Shown piece after piece: positions 32,966 to 41,991 of a stretch of 64,000 nucleotides of DNA; position 1 is the stretch's first letter, and the number at the start of each line of letters is the position of its first letter. The notes under the pieces were generated by a model. It saw only the letters and a list, made by a program, of their open reading frames with translations, ran no database searches and was not told the DNA's origin. The stretch comes from CBDDFS01 sp965227255 (GTDB lineage Bacteria; Bacteroidota; Bacteroidia; Flavobacteriales_E; Vicingaceae): NCBI GenBank assembly GCA_965227255.1, contig CBDDFS010000002.1:620001-684000 (forward strand), read 5' to 3'. The position numbers and the translations under genes were made by a program.

Positions 32966-33057
32966 AAAGGGGTGCCTTAAATTTCAGGCTGAGATTATAC
33001 CCATAGAACCTGACCGGGTAATTCCGGTAAGGGAAACGGTTCAATCAGAACCCCTTC
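32966..33057 (+). promoter_or_regulatory. TPP (thiamine pyrophosphate) riboswitch
   Basis: A THI-box aptamer: the P1/P2 strand AAAGGGGTGCC, then CAGGCTGAGATTATACCC, GAACCTGACCGGGTAATTCC, GGTAAGGGAA, and the closing strand AACCCCTTC. All conserved blocks (CTGAGA, ACCTGA, GGGTAA, AAGGGAA) are present and P1 pairs GAAAGGGGT with ACCCCTTC. It lies 16 bases before the TonB receptor start, so high thiamine pyrophosphate should block that gene, probably at translation since no terminator hairpin is seen. A TAATTTAG box at 32952-32959 may be its own promoter. Confidence 0.97.
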
Positions 33058-33072
33058 TTAAATTTTATTTCA

Positions 33073-35421
33073 ATGTATAAGAAGATAGTATTAATGCTCG
33101 CTATGGCTTTCTCTATGTTTCATTCGAAAGCCCAAAATTCAATAAGTGGAAGTGTAGTTTCAGATGAAGGCGAAAGCCTCTATGGTGCAACTATTAAAAT
33201 TGAGAATTCCCTCAAAGGAAGTGTAACGGATCTTGAAGGTCGCTTTGAACTTAGAAATATCTCAAGTGGCACCATTGTTCTTAAGGTTTCATACATAGGT
33301 TTTGAGGATTTTTATGATACACTTTCCCTCTCTTCGTCTGTTTCTGATCTGAAAATTGTGCTGCAGAAAGACGTTATTCTGGCCGATGAATTGATTGTAA
33401 CAGGAACGAGAGTCAGAGCAGATGCCCCGGTTTCTCACACGAACCTGGATCAGGAAAAAATTGAGGAATTGAATATTGGTCGAGATGTGCCTTATATCAT
33501 TAATCAAAGTCCATCCGTTGTTTCCACAAGTGATGCTGGAGGTGGAATTGGTTATACAGCATTGAGAATCAGGGGTATTGATCAAACCAATATTAATGTG
33601 ACTATTAATGGTATCGCTTTGAATGATGCCGAAGGACATGGCGTGTACTGGGTAGACCTCCCTGATTTTTCCAGTAGCTTATCAGATATTCAAATTCAAA
33701 GAGGTGTGGGAACCTCTACAAATGGTGCAGGGGCTTTTGGATCTACAATAAATATGCAGACGGAAAAGCTAAGGAAAGAGCCATACGCAGAATTCCATCT
33801 TGGAGCCGGATCATTTAACACGTTCAGGGGTACTGTAAAGTTTGGTACTGGTTTGATGAATAAATACTGGTCTGTTGATGGCCGATTGAGCAGAATAGAA
33901 TCTGACGGTTACATCGATCGTGCACATTCTCATCTGACATCTTATTATTTATCGGGAGGATTCAATAATGGAAAGACTTCAGTAAAACTTGTCGGTTTTG
34001 GTGGTCATGAAAATACTTATCAGGCATGGAATGGAATTGACAGGGAAACCATGAAGACCGACCGAACATTTAATTCAGCAGGTGCTATCTATGATGAAAA
34101 TTGGAAGGTGATCAACTTTTATGATAACCAAGTTGATAATTACGATCAAGATCATTTGCAGCTGCTGATTAATCATGAGTTTTCGAAACGTCTGGTGTTG
34201 AATTTAGCTGGCCACTATACTTACGGAAGAGGTTATTATGAGTCGTACAGGCAGGATGCAAATAGCGGAGATTATGGAATCAGGCCTTGGGTAGGTGATA
34301 CCATTCAAGACTTGATAGATCGTCAGTGGCTCGACAATCATTATTACGGTATGACTTATAATCTCAGATATCAAAAGGGTTTACTCATTGTCGATTTTGG
34401 AGGGGGAATTAACAGATATGACGGGGATCATTTCGGTGAGGTCATATGGGCTCAGCGAACGGGAAACTCGAATATTCGAGATGAGTATTACAGGAACAAA
34501 GGTGTAAAAGATGATTTTAACTCGTATTTAAAGGCTTCTTATTCCATTTTTGAGAAGGTGACTTTGTTTGCTGACATACAATCCAGGACAATTGACTACA
34601 GTGGTGACGGCACCGACCCTGATGTTGGCGAATTCGAATTCCAGGACAACTTAAATTTTGTGAATCCGAAATTTGGTCTGAATTACTTCCTTAATAACAA
34701 GAATCAATTTTATTATTCTGTAGCTGTGGCCAATAGAGAGCCGAATAGAAATGATTATTTCAATGCTCCAAATTTTGAAGCTAAACCTGAAAACTTAATT
34801 GACCACGAACTAGGTCATCGATATCGATTTGCCAATAATCACATTCAAACGAATCTTTACTTCATGGACTACAATGATCAACTTGTATTGACAGGAGAGA
34901 TCAACAACGTAGGAGAACCGCTTCGAAGCAATGTGGGTAAAAGTTATCGGGCCGGAATTGAGATTTCCGCAGAGGTATTCCTGACAAAGAATTTGAAATG
35001 GTTGCCCAACATGACCTTTTCAAAAAACACCAATGTTGATTACAAGTATATAAATGAAAGCGCCGAGCTAGTGACAGAGAATACGCCTTTGGCTTATTCC
35101 CCTGAGGTGATCCTGAACAACACCATTCAGTATCAATTCTTTGATCACTTTTTTGCCAGCTTGTACAACTATTACATAGGTGAACAGTATTTGAATAATA
35201 CCGGTCAGGATTATGCCAAGCTCGATGCTTACCACTTTCATGATTTCAGATTGGAATTCAGAAAACCATTGAAGTCAATCAGAAGTCTTGGAATTTATGT
35301 GAATGTAAATAACGTTCTCGACGCTGAATATGTCTCAAATGGATACTTGTGGGGAACTACACAGTATGTCTTTCCTCAGGCCGGAAGGAATTATATGCTC
35401 GGACTGAATGTGAAATTCTAG
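33073..35421 (+). CDS. TonB-dependent outer membrane receptor under TPP control (probable thiamine uptake)
   Basis: A 782-residue TonB-dependent receptor. A signal peptide ends near SKAQ, followed by a carboxypeptidase-regulatory-like domain (SISGSVVSDEGESLYGATIKI, about 22-105), the plug (LRIRGIDQTNINVTINGIAL, VYWVDLPDFSSSLSDIQIQRG, GAFGSTINMQT) and a 22-strand barrel ending in AGRNYMLGLNVKF with the terminal Phe. The TPP riboswitch directly upstream points to thiamine or a precursor as ligand. No SusD partner is present, so glycan uptake is unlikely. Its stop overlaps the convergent LRR gene by 4 bases. Confidence 0.94.
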   Translation: MYKKIVLMLAMAFSMFHSKAQNSISGSVVSDEGESLYGATIKIENSLKGSVTDLEGRFELRNISSGTIVLKVSYIGFEDFYDTLSLSSSVSDLKIVLQKDVILADELIVTGTRVRADAPVSHTNLDQEKIEELNIGRDVPYIINQSPSVVSTSDAGGGIGYTALRIRGIDQTNINVTINGIALNDAEGHGVYWVDLPDFSSSLSDIQIQRGVGTSTNGAGAFGSTINMQTEKLRKEPYAEFHLGAGSFNTFRGTVKFGTGLMNKYWSVDGRLSRIESDGYIDRAHSHLTSYYLSGGFNNGKTSVKLVGFGGHENTYQAWNGIDRETMKTDRTFNSAGAIYDENWKVINFYDNQVDNYDQDHLQLLINHEFSKRLVLNLAGHYTYGRGYYESYRQDANSGDYGIRPWVGDTIQDLIDRQWLDNHYYGMTYNLRYQKGLLIVDFGGGINRYDGDHFGEVIWAQRTGNSNIRDEYYRNKGVKDDFNSYLKASYSIFEKVTLFADIQSRTIDYSGDGTDPDVGEFEFQDNLNFVNPKFGLNYFLNNKNQFYYSVAVANREPNRNDYFNAPNFEAKPENLIDHELGHRYRFANNHIQTNLYFMDYNDQLVLTGEINNVGEPLRSNVGKSYRAGIEISAEVFLTKNLKWLPNMTFSKNTNVDYKYINESAELVTENTPLAYSPEVILNNTIQYQFFDHFFASLYNYYIGEQYLNNTGQDYAKLDAYHFHDFRLEFRKPLKSIRSLGIYVNVNNVLDAEYVSNGYLWGTTQYVFPQAGRNYMLGLNVKF

Positions 35422-36017
35422 TTACAATTGCAGGTCTTCGAAAACTTGATGTCAGTGTCGGGAAACATCTTCATCAATTTTTTCTGCTCGGCCTCATTGA
35501 TCACGGTAACTCTGAGGTCAAGTCGCTTTAGTTTTGACATATGCCTTAATTCTTCCGGAAAGGATTTAACCGGATTGTCCCAAAGGTCGAAGTACTCCAT
35601 ATTCCTGCACTTTCCCATCTCAGGAGAAATGACATAAATCCTGTTCTTGCTTATAGCCAGATGACGAAGGTGTTCAAGTTTTCCAATCTCATCCGGAATT
35701 TTATCTATGTTGTTTTTGGAAAGATCAACATATTGCAGTTTGGGCAATTCTGTTATTGCGAGAGGAAATGAGTTCAGTTCATTCTTTGAAAGATCAAGCC
35801 ACTGTAAATTGACCAATTTTCGGAAGTCGTAATCCAGGTTCGCAAGTTTCTGTTTGCTAAGGTCCAGTTTGATCACATTTTCGGGTTCTGCCAGTGCATC
35901 CTCCATTGATTCAAAAGCAATTTCTTTATCCAACTCATCGAATTCTACCAATCCGTCTTTTTGCGCATAAAGTCCAATTGATGCGCAAAGCAATAAAAGT
36001 GTAATGATCTTCTTCAT
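35418..36017 (-). CDS. Exported leucine-rich repeat protein
   Basis: A 199-residue exported protein with signal peptide MKKIITLLLLCASIGLYAQ and about six leucine-rich repeats (LQWLDLSKNELNSFPLAI, LQYVDLSKNNIDKIPDEIG, LRHLAISKNRIYVI, MEYFDLWDNPVKSFPEEL, LKRLDLR). It ends in a short Cys-containing tail (CNCN). It has no sorting domain. Its ATG overlaps the ribF stop (ATGA). LRR proteins of this kind usually mediate protein contact; the partner is unknown. Confidence 0.85.
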   Translation of the reverse strand: MKKIITLLLLCASIGLYAQKDGLVEFDELDKEIAFESMEDALAEPENVIKLDLSKQKLANLDYDFRKLVNLQWLDLSKNELNSFPLAITELPKLQYVDLSKNNIDKIPDEIGKLEHLRHLAISKNRIYVISPEMGKCRNMEYFDLWDNPVKSFPEELRHMSKLKRLDLRVTVINEAEQKKLMKMFPDTDIKFSKTCNCN

Positions 36018-36940
36018 GAAAAAATTGAATTAACAGTTTCTTTATCCTTCAATAGCTGATTTTCCAGCATTTCAAGATTTTCAAATTTTCTTTCTTCTCT
36101 GATCCTTTCTACGAGGTTCACCTGAATCGTTTCACCGTAAATGTCATCATTAAAATTTAGAATATGAACTTCAATTGAGAAGTCTTTGCCAGCAACCGTA
36201 GGTCGATTGCCTATGTTGAGCATGCCATTATAGGTATGACCTCTTACTTCAACACGCACGGCATAAACTCCCTCCATCGGAATGAGTTTGTATTTCTCTT
36301 CTATATATATGTTGGCTGTTGGGAAATTGATTTTTCGTCCGATCTGGTCACCGGAAATCACAGTCCCTCTCATGAAATAATCATAGCCCAAATATTTATT
36401 TGCCTTGATAAGATCTCCTTCAAACAATGCATTGCGAATCTTGGAAGAACTGATGTTTATCTCATCAATATCCATGGCAGGAATTTCCTCCAAATCAAAT
36501 CCGAATTTCTGGCTTTCCTTTTTAAGCAATTCAAAAGAACCACTCCTTCCCTTACCAAAATGGTGGTCATATCCAATGACAAGTTTTTTTACTCCAAGCT
36601 TCTCAACCAATATCTTTTCTACAAAGTCATCTGATGAGATATTCGAGAAGTCAAGTGTAAATGGATGAATAATTATGTGCTCTATTCCTAGTCTAGAAAG
36701 GAGATTTATCTTTTCGTCAAGTGTGTTGATAAGGCGGAGATCACCTTTGTCCGGCTGTAGAATGGTCCTGGGGTGAGGAAAAAAGCTTAAAAGCACAGCT
36801 TCTCCATCAATTTCCGAAGCAGATTCAACCAATCTTTTTAAGATTTTCTGGTGACCTTTATGAACCCCATCGAAAATGCCAATCGTAAGTGTTGGATTTT
36901 TAAGTTCTGTGAACTCGTCAATGTGTCGGTAAACTTTCAA
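36014..36940 (-). CDS. ribF: Bifunctional riboflavin kinase / FAD synthetase
   Basis: A 308-residue cytosolic enzyme making FMN and then FAD from riboflavin. The N-terminal nucleotidyltransferase half shows TIGIFDGVHKGHQKIL (HxGH motif), LLSFFPHPRTIL, GYDHHFGKGRSGS and ISSSKIRNAL. The C-terminal flavokinase half shows GRKINFPTANIY with the PTAN motif, and GVYAVRVEVRG, GMLNIGNRPT. Length is standard. It precedes the LRR gene in a coupled pair. Confidence 0.97.
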   Translation of the reverse strand: MKVYRHIDEFTELKNPTLTIGIFDGVHKGHQKILKRLVESASEIDGEAVLLSFFPHPRTILQPDKGDLRLINTLDEKINLLSRLGIEHIIIHPFTLDFSNISSDDFVEKILVEKLGVKKLVIGYDHHFGKGRSGSFELLKKESQKFGFDLEEIPAMDIDEINISSSKIRNALFEGDLIKANKYLGYDYFMRGTVISGDQIGRKINFPTANIYIEEKYKLIPMEGVYAVRVEVRGHTYNGMLNIGNRPTVAGKDFSIEVHILNFNDDIYGETIQVNLVERIREERKFENLEMLENQLLKDKETVNSIFS

Positions 36941-37054
36941 TTCAGCCTTTGATGGAAGTGGTTTTCAGAGGTGTTTTATCACCCTTCTCCGGGTGCAAAT
37001 CAAAAGTAGAAAAATAAAATCAGTGCGCCTTGATGTAATAACAATTTATTGTAC

Positions 37055-37062
37055 TATTTTTG
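37055..37062 (+). promoter_or_regulatory. Putative -7 box of the atpDC operon
   Basis: TATTTTTG fits TAnnTTTG 52 bases before the atpD start. A TTG at 37030-37032 stands 22 bases upstream, slightly beyond the usual -33 spacing. Confidence 0.45.
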
Positions 37063-37114
37063 CACTCAATTTTTTTGAGGGCTCACAATTAAATACAATC
37101 AAAATCAATAAGAT

Positions 37115-38623
37115 ATGTCAAATCTGACAGGGAAAATCACACAAATTATCGGTCCTGTAATCGACGTTAGTTTTGAAAAAGAAGGTTCAGAACTTCCGAA
37201 CATTATGGATGCACTTGAAGTGAAGAATGCACATGGTAGTACCATTGTGTTGGAAACTCAGCAGCACATTGGGGAAGACACAATCCGAACCATTGCAATG
37301 GAAGCGACTGATGGATTGAAGAGAGGAATGGAAGTGATCGCAACAGGTGATCCAATTAAAATGCCGGTAGGCGAAGATATTAATGGAAGACTATTCAACG
37401 TTGTAGGTGATCCTATCGACGGTATGAAAGATATCGACAAGAGCAATGGTCGACCAATTCACAGTGATCCTCCAATTTTCGAGGATCTTTCTACATCAAC
37501 AGAAGTACTTTTCACAGGTATTAAAGTAATTGACCTTATCGAGCCTTATGCAAAGGGTGGTAAGATTGGATTGTTTGGTGGTGCCGGTGTTGGTAAAACT
37601 GTATTGATTCAGGAGCTGATCAACAACATTGCGAAAGGTCACGGTGGACTTTCTGTATTTGCTGGTGTTGGTGAAAGAACGAGAGAAGGAAACGACCTTT
37701 TGAGAGAGATGATTGAAGCCAACATTATCAAGTATGGTGAAGACTTCAAAAAATCTATGGAAGAAGGTGGATGGGATCTTTCTAAAGTGGATGAAAAAGA
37801 ACTTAAAGAATCGAAAGCCACGTTCGTTTTCGGTCAGATGAATGAGCCTCCTGGAGCGAGAGCGAGAGTTGCACTTTCTGGACTTACTCTTGCTGAATAC
37901 TTCAGAGATGGAGATTCAGAAGGTCAGGGAAAAGATATCCTTTTCTTCATCGATAACATTTTCCGATTTACTCAGGCCGGTTCTGAGGTTTCTGCCCTTC
38001 TTGGAAGGATGCCTTCTGCGGTAGGTTACCAGCCTACACTTGCCACAGAGATGGGATTGATGCAGGAGAGAATTACATCAACGAAATCAGGATCGATTAC
38101 TTCTGTACAGGCCGTATATGTGCCTGCGGATGACCTTACCGATCCAGCCCCTGCAACTACCTTTGCTCACCTCGATGCAACAACGGTACTTTCAAGAAAG
38201 ATTGCCGAGCTTGGTATTTATCCTGCTGTTGATCCTTTGGAATCATCTTCAAGGATTCTTACACCGGACATCGTAGGAGACGAGCATTACAGATGTGCAC
38301 AGGATGTGAAAGAGCTTCTTCAGAGGTATAAAGAACTTCAGGACATTATTGCTATTCTTGGTATGGATGAACTCTCAGACGAGGATAAATTGGTTGTTCA
38401 CCGTGCAAGAAGGGTTCAGAGATTCCTATCTCAACCATTCCACGTTGCCGAAGCCTTTACAGGTTTGGCTGGTGTACTTGTTTCAATTGAGGATACGATC
38501 AAAGGCTTCAACATGATCATGAATGGTGAAGTTGATAAATATCCTGAAGCTGCATTCAACCTTGTTGGTTCTATCGAAGAAGCAATGGAGAAAGGTGAGA
38601 AACTTTTAGCTGAGGCGAAATAA
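37115..38623 (+). CDS. atpD: F1F0 ATP synthase subunit beta
   Basis: Catalytic F1 subunit, 502 residues, the length usual in Bacteroidota. Walker A GLFGGAGVGKTVLIQELINN, Walker B region DILFFIDNIFRFTQAGSEVS, ALLGRMPSAVGYQP and the DELSEED-type motif (GMDELSDEDKL) that contacts gamma are all present. It is paired only with atpC; the other F1F0 subunits lie elsewhere, a split arrangement found in this phylum. Confidence 0.98.
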   Translation: MSNLTGKITQIIGPVIDVSFEKEGSELPNIMDALEVKNAHGSTIVLETQQHIGEDTIRTIAMEATDGLKRGMEVIATGDPIKMPVGEDINGRLFNVVGDPIDGMKDIDKSNGRPIHSDPPIFEDLSTSTEVLFTGIKVIDLIEPYAKGGKIGLFGGAGVGKTVLIQELINNIAKGHGGLSVFAGVGERTREGNDLLREMIEANIIKYGEDFKKSMEEGGWDLSKVDEKELKESKATFVFGQMNEPPGARARVALSGLTLAEYFRDGDSEGQGKDILFFIDNIFRFTQAGSEVSALLGRMPSAVGYQPTLATEMGLMQERITSTKSGSITSVQAVYVPADDLTDPAPATTFAHLDATTVLSRKIAELGIYPAVDPLESSSRILTPDIVGDEHYRCAQDVKELLQRYKELQDIIAILGMDELSDEDKLVVHRARRVQRFLSQPFHVAEAFTGLAGVLVSIEDTIKGFNMIMNGEVDKYPEAAFNLVGSIEEAMEKGEKLLAEAK

Positions 38624-38630
38624 TTAGTCG

Positions 38631-38924
38631 ATGCAATTAGATATTGTAACACCAGATAAGAATTTGTTTCAAGGGGAAGTGGATTACATCTACTGCCCTG
38701 GAACACATGGTTCATTTGGTATCCTTAATAATCACGCTCCAATAATAGCGACGCTGAAGAAAGGAGAGGTGAGAATCAAGGTAGCAAAAGCTGATGCTGT
38801 TCACTTCGACAATGAAACAGGTAAACTTGTGCACGACACTGCAGTAGGAACTGAATTGAGTTTTGAAGTAGGTGGTGGTGTGATTGAAGTTAAAAATAAC
38901 AAAGCCATTCTGCTTGCAGAATAA
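38631..38924 (+). CDS. atpC: F1F0 ATP synthase subunit epsilon
   Basis: A 97-residue epsilon subunit holding the N-terminal beta-sandwich: QLDIVTPDKNLFQGEVDYIY, PGTHGSFGILNNHAPIIATL, KKGEVRIK, GGGVIEVKNNKAILLAE. The C-terminal two-helix inhibitory domain of E. coli epsilon (~138 residues) is missing, as in many Bacteroidota. It follows atpD by 7 bases and ends at a strong terminator. Confidence 0.95.
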   Translation: MQLDIVTPDKNLFQGEVDYIYCPGTHGSFGILNNHAPIIATLKKGEVRIKVAKADAVHFDNETGKLVHDTAVGTELSFEVGGGVIEVKNNKAILLAE

Positions 38925-38945
38925 AGTTTTGAAAATGATAAAGAG

Positions 38946-38976
38946 AAAGGGATTCTGATAGAGTCCCTTTTTTTTT
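38946..38976 (+). terminator. Rho-independent terminator of atpDC
   Basis: AAAGGGATTC and GAGTCCCTTT pair around TGATA with one mismatch, followed by T9. It sits 21 bases after the atpC stop. Confidence 0.9.
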
Positions 38977-38992
38977 GGATTAAACTTTCAAA

Positions 38993-39313
38993 TCAGAGTT
39001 TGTTGTTGTCTTTATGTCTTTTCGAATCCCGACCTGTTTTTTTATCCAGATTTTTCCTCATAGCACTCTCCAGATCAATACCGGTTTGATTCGCAATGCA
39101 CGTCAGCACAAATAGAACGTCAGCGATTTCTTCTTCCAGATTATCTTCCTCTTCTTTCTTAAAGGATTGCTCTCCAAATTTTCTGGCCATAACTCGGGCA
39201 AGTTCACCAACTTCCTCAGTGAGCACGGCCATGTTCGTGAGTTCATTGAAATATCGAACACCGTATTTCTTGATCCACTCATCCACCGTAGATTGAAGCT
39301 GCTTCAGTTCCAT
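38993..39313 (-). CDS. MazG-like nucleotide pyrophosphohydrolase
   Basis: A 106-residue all-alpha NTP pyrophosphohydrolase of the MazG/iMazG type. The metal-binding motif is seen as NMAVLTEEVGELARV (EExxE) and NLEEEIADVLFVLTCIANQ (ExxD). These enzymes hydrolyse noncanonical or excess (d)NTPs to monophosphates. Its start overlaps the dtd stop by one base (TAATG), so both are translated from one message. Confidence 0.9.
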   Translation of the reverse strand: MELKQLQSTVDEWIKKYGVRYFNELTNMAVLTEEVGELARVMARKFGEQSFKKEEEDNLEEEIADVLFVLTCIANQTGIDLESAMRKNLDKKTGRDSKRHKDNNKL

Positions 39314-39765
39314 TATTCTTTGTTTTTTGAATCTATAAAGATAGTGACTGGACCTTCATTTATTAGTTCAATATCCATCATTGCACCGAATTGTCCTTGT
39401 TTGACATCACCGCCAATCTTCGAATTCAATTCCCGACTGAACTGCTCATATAATTGTTCGGCTTTTTCTGGTCTGGCAGCTCTGATAAATGAAGGACGAT
39501 TGCCCTTTTTCGTGGAAGCATGCAGAGTGAATTGGCTCACCACAATGACGTCACCTTGCACATCCTGAATGCTCAAATTCATTTTTCCTTCTGCATCCTG
39601 AAAAATTCGAAGCTGAGAAATTTTGTTAGCAAGCCAGTCGATATCGTTTGTATCATCATCTTCTTCTACCCCAAGAAGAATGAGCATTCCATTTGATATT
39701 TCGCTGATTAAGTTATTATCGACGGTAACGCTGGCTCTGGAAACTCTCTGGATAATAACCCTCAC
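39313..39765 (-). CDS. dtd: D-aminoacyl-tRNA deacylase
   Basis: A 150-residue housekeeping editing enzyme that removes D-amino acids (and glycine) from mischarged tRNA. The start MRVIIQRVSRASVTV, the catalytic SQFTLHASTKKGNRPSFIRA and the C-terminal INEGPVTIFID (NxGPVT, cross-subunit Gly-cisPro counterpart) are all standard. It is encoded between a SPOR protein gene, 2 bases upstream, and the MazG-like gene. Confidence 0.97.
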   Translation of the reverse strand: MRVIIQRVSRASVTVDNNLISEISNGMLILLGVEEDDDTNDIDWLANKISQLRIFQDAEGKMNLSIQDVQGDVIVVSQFTLHASTKKGNRPSFIRAARPEKAEQLYEQFSRELNSKIGGDVKQGQFGAMMDIELINEGPVTIFIDSKNKE

Positions 39766-39767
39766 GA

Positions 39768-40919
39768 TTATTCCTCAAGTTTCATTTTCTCCTGGTATGC
39801 CCGGGCTTGTTTGACAGTAATTTTTTCGTCGTAGTTATATGCCACAACAAAGGCATCCATGATTTCAATATTTTCCAACTCTTTTTTATAGGCAGCTGCT
39901 TCGTCATATTCATCAAAATGACCTACAGAAAGTAAGGTGAGATCTCCTTCTTTGTTTTCTATAATACCATCTATTTTGACATATTTTTCGGCCATTTCAC
40001 GAGGAATCGAATCTCTGAATGCACCTATCTGGCAACGGTAATGGACCTTACCTCTGATATTGGTTTTAATCGAAATATTGTTCACCGTTATAATGCGATC
40101 ATGGAATGCTTTTTCCTTGTTCACATCTACGATAAATGCGTCGCTATAGCCACTTTCCTGAAGTACTTTAAGAAGAGTTTCAGCCTGGTGTCTGAGGGCA
40201 AAACTTCCAACAACATATCTCACCTTACCTTGTTTGTCAATGAAAGCATCTACGTTCTTAATGTCATCGAAATCCCCCATAGGAACGAATTTGGAAAAGG
40301 ATCCAACCTGAACGCCCCATAAAGGAGAAGGAGTTGTGTATTCCTGACTTTGTGTAACGATCTTCGCATTCTCAATTGCATAAGGGTCTGTTATGTTAGC
40401 AGGCTTCTCTTTATTCGCAACACTGGATGTGTCTTCTTTTTGTTTTTCCTGAAGTGTATAACAGGCATTTACCCAGAATTCAGCATCTCGAATATAGGCA
40501 CCACCAATACGGCCTATGAGTTGTCTGAATTTTTCATTAGATGCTTTCGCCTCATCGCATCTGTGATTTTGAGCGTAAGCAACGGCAAGAAAATAGTAAA
40601 GGTGGACAGATGCATTTCTTTCTTTCGGTGAGTCTGCATCATACTGGTCGGAAACGAAGGGTTCGGCCTTCTCCAGGTATTTCACTGAATGATCGGTTTC
40701 TGGGCTGTAGTCTGTGTAACAGGCGCCGATCAAATAGAGCAAATTGGCATTGTCCGGATCTTTCTTTTCAAGGTCCAAAAGAATAGGCAAGGCTTCATCT
40801 GGATGAAAGTTGTAGAGAAGGTCTTTTGCCTCAACGAATTTTTGATCAAAGCCATCATTTTGGGCAAATACAATACCGGGAAAGATCAGAAAAATGAAAA
40901 CTTTCAGAAGGCTCTTCAT
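39768..40919 (-). CDS. Exported TPR-SPOR domain protein (paralogue 1)
   Basis: A 383-residue exported protein from the ATG at 40917-40919 (signal peptide KSLLKVFIFLIFPGIVFAQ). Residues ~25-160 form TPR-like helices (LDLEKKDPDNANLLYLIGACYTD). Two SPOR-like repeats follow (VQVGSFSKFVPMGDF...RYVVGSFALRHQAETLLKVL, then RCQIGAFRDSIPREMAEKYV). SPOR domains bind denuded peptidoglycan at division sites. It resembles the next upstream gene (40999-41877) throughout, indicating tandem duplication. Confidence 0.85.
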   Translation of the reverse strand: MKSLLKVFIFLIFPGIVFAQNDGFDQKFVEAKDLLYNFHPDEALPILLDLEKKDPDNANLLYLIGACYTDYSPETDHSVKYLEKAEPFVSDQYDADSPKERNASVHLYYFLAVAYAQNHRCDEAKASNEKFRQLIGRIGGAYIRDAEFWVNACYTLQEKQKEDTSSVANKEKPANITDPYAIENAKIVTQSQEYTTPSPLWGVQVGSFSKFVPMGDFDDIKNVDAFIDKQGKVRYVVGSFALRHQAETLLKVLQESGYSDAFIVDVNKEKAFHDRIITVNNISIKTNIRGKVHYRCQIGAFRDSIPREMAEKYVKIDGIIENKEGDLTLLSVGHFDEYDEAAAYKKELENIEIMDAFVVAYNYDEKITVKQARAYQEKMKLEE

Positions 40920-40998
40920 TATTATCAAAATTATAGAGTGATGGACTCCTCACACCCAGAGTATCATCAAATTATTCAGCACAGAATGTTAATAAAGC

Positions 40999-41877
40999 TT
41001 ATTTGATCTCTTCAATGAAATCGTCTCTGTCGAGATGGACGATGAATGCGTCCTGATATCCAGCCATTCGCATCTTGTCTCTGATCGATTCAGCTTCTTC
41101 TCTTGTGGAGACATTTCCTACGACAAATCTCACAAGACCTTCTTTGCCTCTGTATGCACGAACGTTTTCAGTTCCGCTGAAAATGTAACTTGGAATTGAC
41201 TGTGCAAAAGCACCGATCTGGACACCGTAGAATTTTTCACCTGAGCCTGTGCTGCCTCCTTCCTGGACTTGCTTTTCTTTCTCTTTGAAAACTTCTTCAG
41301 AGGCAATGGTTTCATCAACTGTTTCCTGGTCTACAAAACCCTCATCATCTCCCCAACCGTATGTATCGTCATAGGCTTCAACTGGCTCAGTGGCCAGAAG
41401 ATCTTTCAATTCTGCCATTTTATCAATCCACAACTTGGCATCTCGCATATATTTTCCGTTAATGGTGCCGGTTAGTTCATGATAATAATCGTTCTCACGA
41501 TTTGCTGCTTCGAAATTAAAGCTCTGAGCATATGCAACAGCGAGATAGAAATGCACGTTGATCGATACCCTCTTCTCAGCAGGATCAATCGGATTATAGT
41601 CATCTGAAACTTCCAGCTTTGCATTTTCAAGAAGTGAAATGGCTCGGTTGTCAACAACAGGTCCCATTGTATAACAAACCGCCAATAAATATTGAAGGTT
41701 GGCATTGGTAGGGTCTCCTTCCAACAATCCTTCAATTATTGGAGATGCTTTTTCATATTGGAAATCAGTCATGAAATTCCTCGCCTGCTCAAATTTGCGA
41801 GCGAAGTCATCCGATACCTGTGCCTGTCCAACAGAGAAAATAAAAAAGAAAGTGAAGACCAGCTGTAGTCTCTTCAT
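40999..41877 (-). CDS. Exported TPR-SPOR domain protein (paralogue 2)
   Basis: A 292-residue exported protein (signal peptide MKRLQLVFTFFFIFSVGQAQ) with TPR-like helices (EGDPTNANLQYLLAVCYTMG), an acidic linker and a single SPOR repeat (YGVQIGAFAQSIPSYIF...RFVVGNVSTREEAESIRDKM). It lacks the second SPOR repeat of its neighbour. The shared layout and adjacency point to duplication followed by loss or gain of one SPOR unit. Role probably at the peptidoglycan layer. Confidence 0.85.
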   Translation of the reverse strand: MKRLQLVFTFFFIFSVGQAQVSDDFARKFEQARNFMTDFQYEKASPIIEGLLEGDPTNANLQYLLAVCYTMGPVVDNRAISLLENAKLEVSDDYNPIDPAEKRVSINVHFYLAVAYAQSFNFEAANRENDYYHELTGTINGKYMRDAKLWIDKMAELKDLLATEPVEAYDDTYGWGDDEGFVDQETVDETIASEEVFKEKEKQVQEGGSTGSGEKFYGVQIGAFAQSIPSYIFSGTENVRAYRGKEGLVRFVVGNVSTREEAESIRDKMRMAGYQDAFIVHLDRDDFIEEIK

Positions 41878-41991
41878 TCCAAGTATTTATGCCTTTTATA
41901 TTACAAGCCGCCTAAAAATATTAAAATATGCAAGATAGGCTCATGACATAAATCATTTAATATTAACAACAATCTTGGAAAACATTATGAA

